From contig CAWJEX010000017.1 of the NCBI GenBank assembly GCA_963841995.1, positions 304,487 through 368,486 of the forward strand: 64,000 nucleotides of DNA, given 5' to 3'. The translations under genes and the position numbers were made by a program. Of this stretch, positions 62,875 to 64,000 are shown piece after piece (position 1 is the first letter of the stretch; each line of letters begins with the position of its first letter). The notes beneath the pieces were generated by a model. That model worked only from the letters and a program-made list of their open reading frames with translations. It ran no database searches and was not told where the DNA came from. This stretch comes from DATDPM01 sp963841995 (GTDB taxonomy: Bacteria; Pseudomonadota; Alphaproteobacteria; DATDPM01).

Positions 62875-64000
62875 GCCGCGCCTCCCGGGAAGGGCAGCGC
62901 AACGTCGGTGAGCTGCGGCAGCGCTACCTTCACGTATATGGCGGTTGTGTCGATGCTCCGATGGCCCAGTAGGTCAGCGACCTCATTGATGGGCCGCCGT
63001 TGCCTGACAAGCTGCGTCGCCAGGCTATGGCGTAACAGATGGGCGCCAGCGGCGCCGGAAAGCTCAATCCCGCTTCGTTCCAACTGTGAACGGACGATCC
63101 TCGAAATGGAGGTGGCGTACTTGAAGGGGCGCGCCGGCGGCGCAAAGGACAGGAACACTCGGGGACTAGCGATCTTTGGTCTGGCATACAGGACATAGTC
63201 TGCGAGCGCCGCTCCTGCTTCGTCCAAGAGCGGCACTACCCGATCACTCTTCCCTTTGGTTCGCCGCACAAGCACTTCGGCGGCGCGCCAGCGGATATCC
63301 CGAAGCTCGAGTGATCGCAGCTCCTTGTTGCGCAGCCCGGTGGTGGCGAGCAAGAGCAGAAGGGCACGGTCCCACATGCCTGACGGCGTCGTCACGTCAA
63401 TCGCGTCGATCGCGCGCCTGACATCTTCCCACGCGAGCCGCGGTGGTAGGTGTGCCAGCCGCCAGCAAGGTGTTCGAGGAACGAACCGGGCGAGATCCTG
63501 GCTGTTGAGGTCCGACCACCGCAGGAAATGCAAAAATGTACGGACGTACGATGTGGTCGAGGCCCGCGTATAATTGTTGGTCGACAGCGATAGGAGATGC
63601 TGGACCAGAGCGAGCACATGCACGCCCGTCATCTCGGCAAGAGGCTGATCCGGGACGTGGTCACATTACCAGCAGATCGGCGTGCCGCGACGAGCAGCCC
63701 CTCGCAGGTCTTCGGCTCCAAGCCCCGCACCTGGCGCAGGTGATCCAGATAAGCGGCGAGCAGCGGTCTATCGGGATCGGGTGGTGCATGCCGACACGGC
63801 GTTGAAAACCGGTGTGGCGCGAGCCGACGGGCATGCTCGATCGCTGTTCGCGCTGCGATCCGTGGCGTGGCTGTCGGCAAACTCTGCACGAAGCGATCGA
63901 TCATGTCCTGATCGATCAGCACGATCCGGCATGGCGCGCTGCGAACTCGCTGAACCTGGCAAGCCGGCCGATATAGATCTTGGCCGATCCGCGCTTGTAA
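62871..64000 (-). pseudogene. ritA: RIT recombinase A, frame-broken, 5' end off the window
   Basis: The C-terminal 270 residues are in one frame to the stop at 62871: VLALVQHLLSLSTNNYTRAS, ATTGLRNKELR, HLLRHSLATQLV and GHRSIDTTAIYVKV, with all catalytic residues. Upstream similarity (LAAYLDHLRQVRGLEPKTCEG and LIDQDMIDRFVQSLPTATPR) is in a second frame between about 63655 and 63930. A third frame carries YKRGSAKIYIGRLARFSEF to the edge. Each change equals one missing base. The gene therefore looks decayed unless these are sequence errors. Confidence 0.8.

Larger units (their letters stand above)
60820..64000 (-). mobile_element. Recombinase-in-trio (RIT) element, continuing past the right edge
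   Basis: Three different tyrosine recombinase genes lie head to tail, each overlapping the next by four bases (ATGA at 62871-62874 and at 61941-61944), with inverted repeats and a palindrome at the end. This is the defining layout of RIT elements. The element has landed in IS66 tnpB and is the youngest layer of the nest. The two upstream recombinase genes carry frame breaks, the last is intact. Confidence 0.88.

Overview
The window is about 57 kb of chromosomal core followed by about 7 kb of accessory DNA. It comes from a GC-rich alphaproteobacterium. The evidence is the replication-origin gene order of that class: rsmG, mnmG and mnmE next to parAB, then rho, hemJ, hemH and hemE, a gap, then the PPDK-regulatory gene, maf, aroE, coaE, dnaQ and secB. 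The his block hisB-DUF2628-hisH-hisA-hisF-hisE also fits. The order (perhaps Rhodospirillales-like) cannot be fixed from sequence alone. The gap at 40381-40790 is very probably oriC. Two parS sites (29306-29321 and 31301-31314) lie about 10 kb to its left, beside parAB.

Layout: 1-728 is the 3' part of an IS200/IS605-type TnpB with its right-end hairpin. 812-3808 holds envelope polysaccharide genes, one split by a frameshift. 3805-5476 is purH and a tRNA-Gly. 5719-9147 holds a thioredoxin-TPR protein, a LON-domain protein, a frameshifted Trm112-type gene, DUF971 and a UbiH-family hydroxylase. 9446-11168 is glnK-amtB. 11398-18953 holds a methyltransferase, ftsK, lolA, a sterol desaturase-type enzyme, a flavin reductase, xth and an orphan response regulator. 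19250-28731 holds a secreted or low-complexity protein, an L,D-transpeptidase, yggS, a ThiE-like gene, leuS, lptE, holA and parAB. 28712-44857 is the origin region. 45048-53516 carries cell-envelope and proteostasis genes (Tim44, mltA, smr, hslUV) and histidine biosynthesis. 53672-56002 encodes small secreted proteins.

From about 56840 the character changes. comM (yifB) is cut off before its Walker A region. It is followed by an unrecognised island-type gene, an AT-rich NYN-domain RNase gene preceded by three tandem hairpins, and a nest of mobile elements. An IS1595 transposase gene is cut by IS66, the IS66 tnpB is cut at its 5' end, and a recombinase-in-trio (RIT) element follows, reaching the right edge.

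Recurring oddities: single-base frame breaks occur in two core genes (1876-3808 and 7313-7531) and in two of the three RIT recombinases. A palindromic dispersed repeat repeatedly supplies the TAG stop codon of the neighbouring gene. Several genes are coupled by 4-base NTGA overlaps, including a probable CTG start for rsmG.
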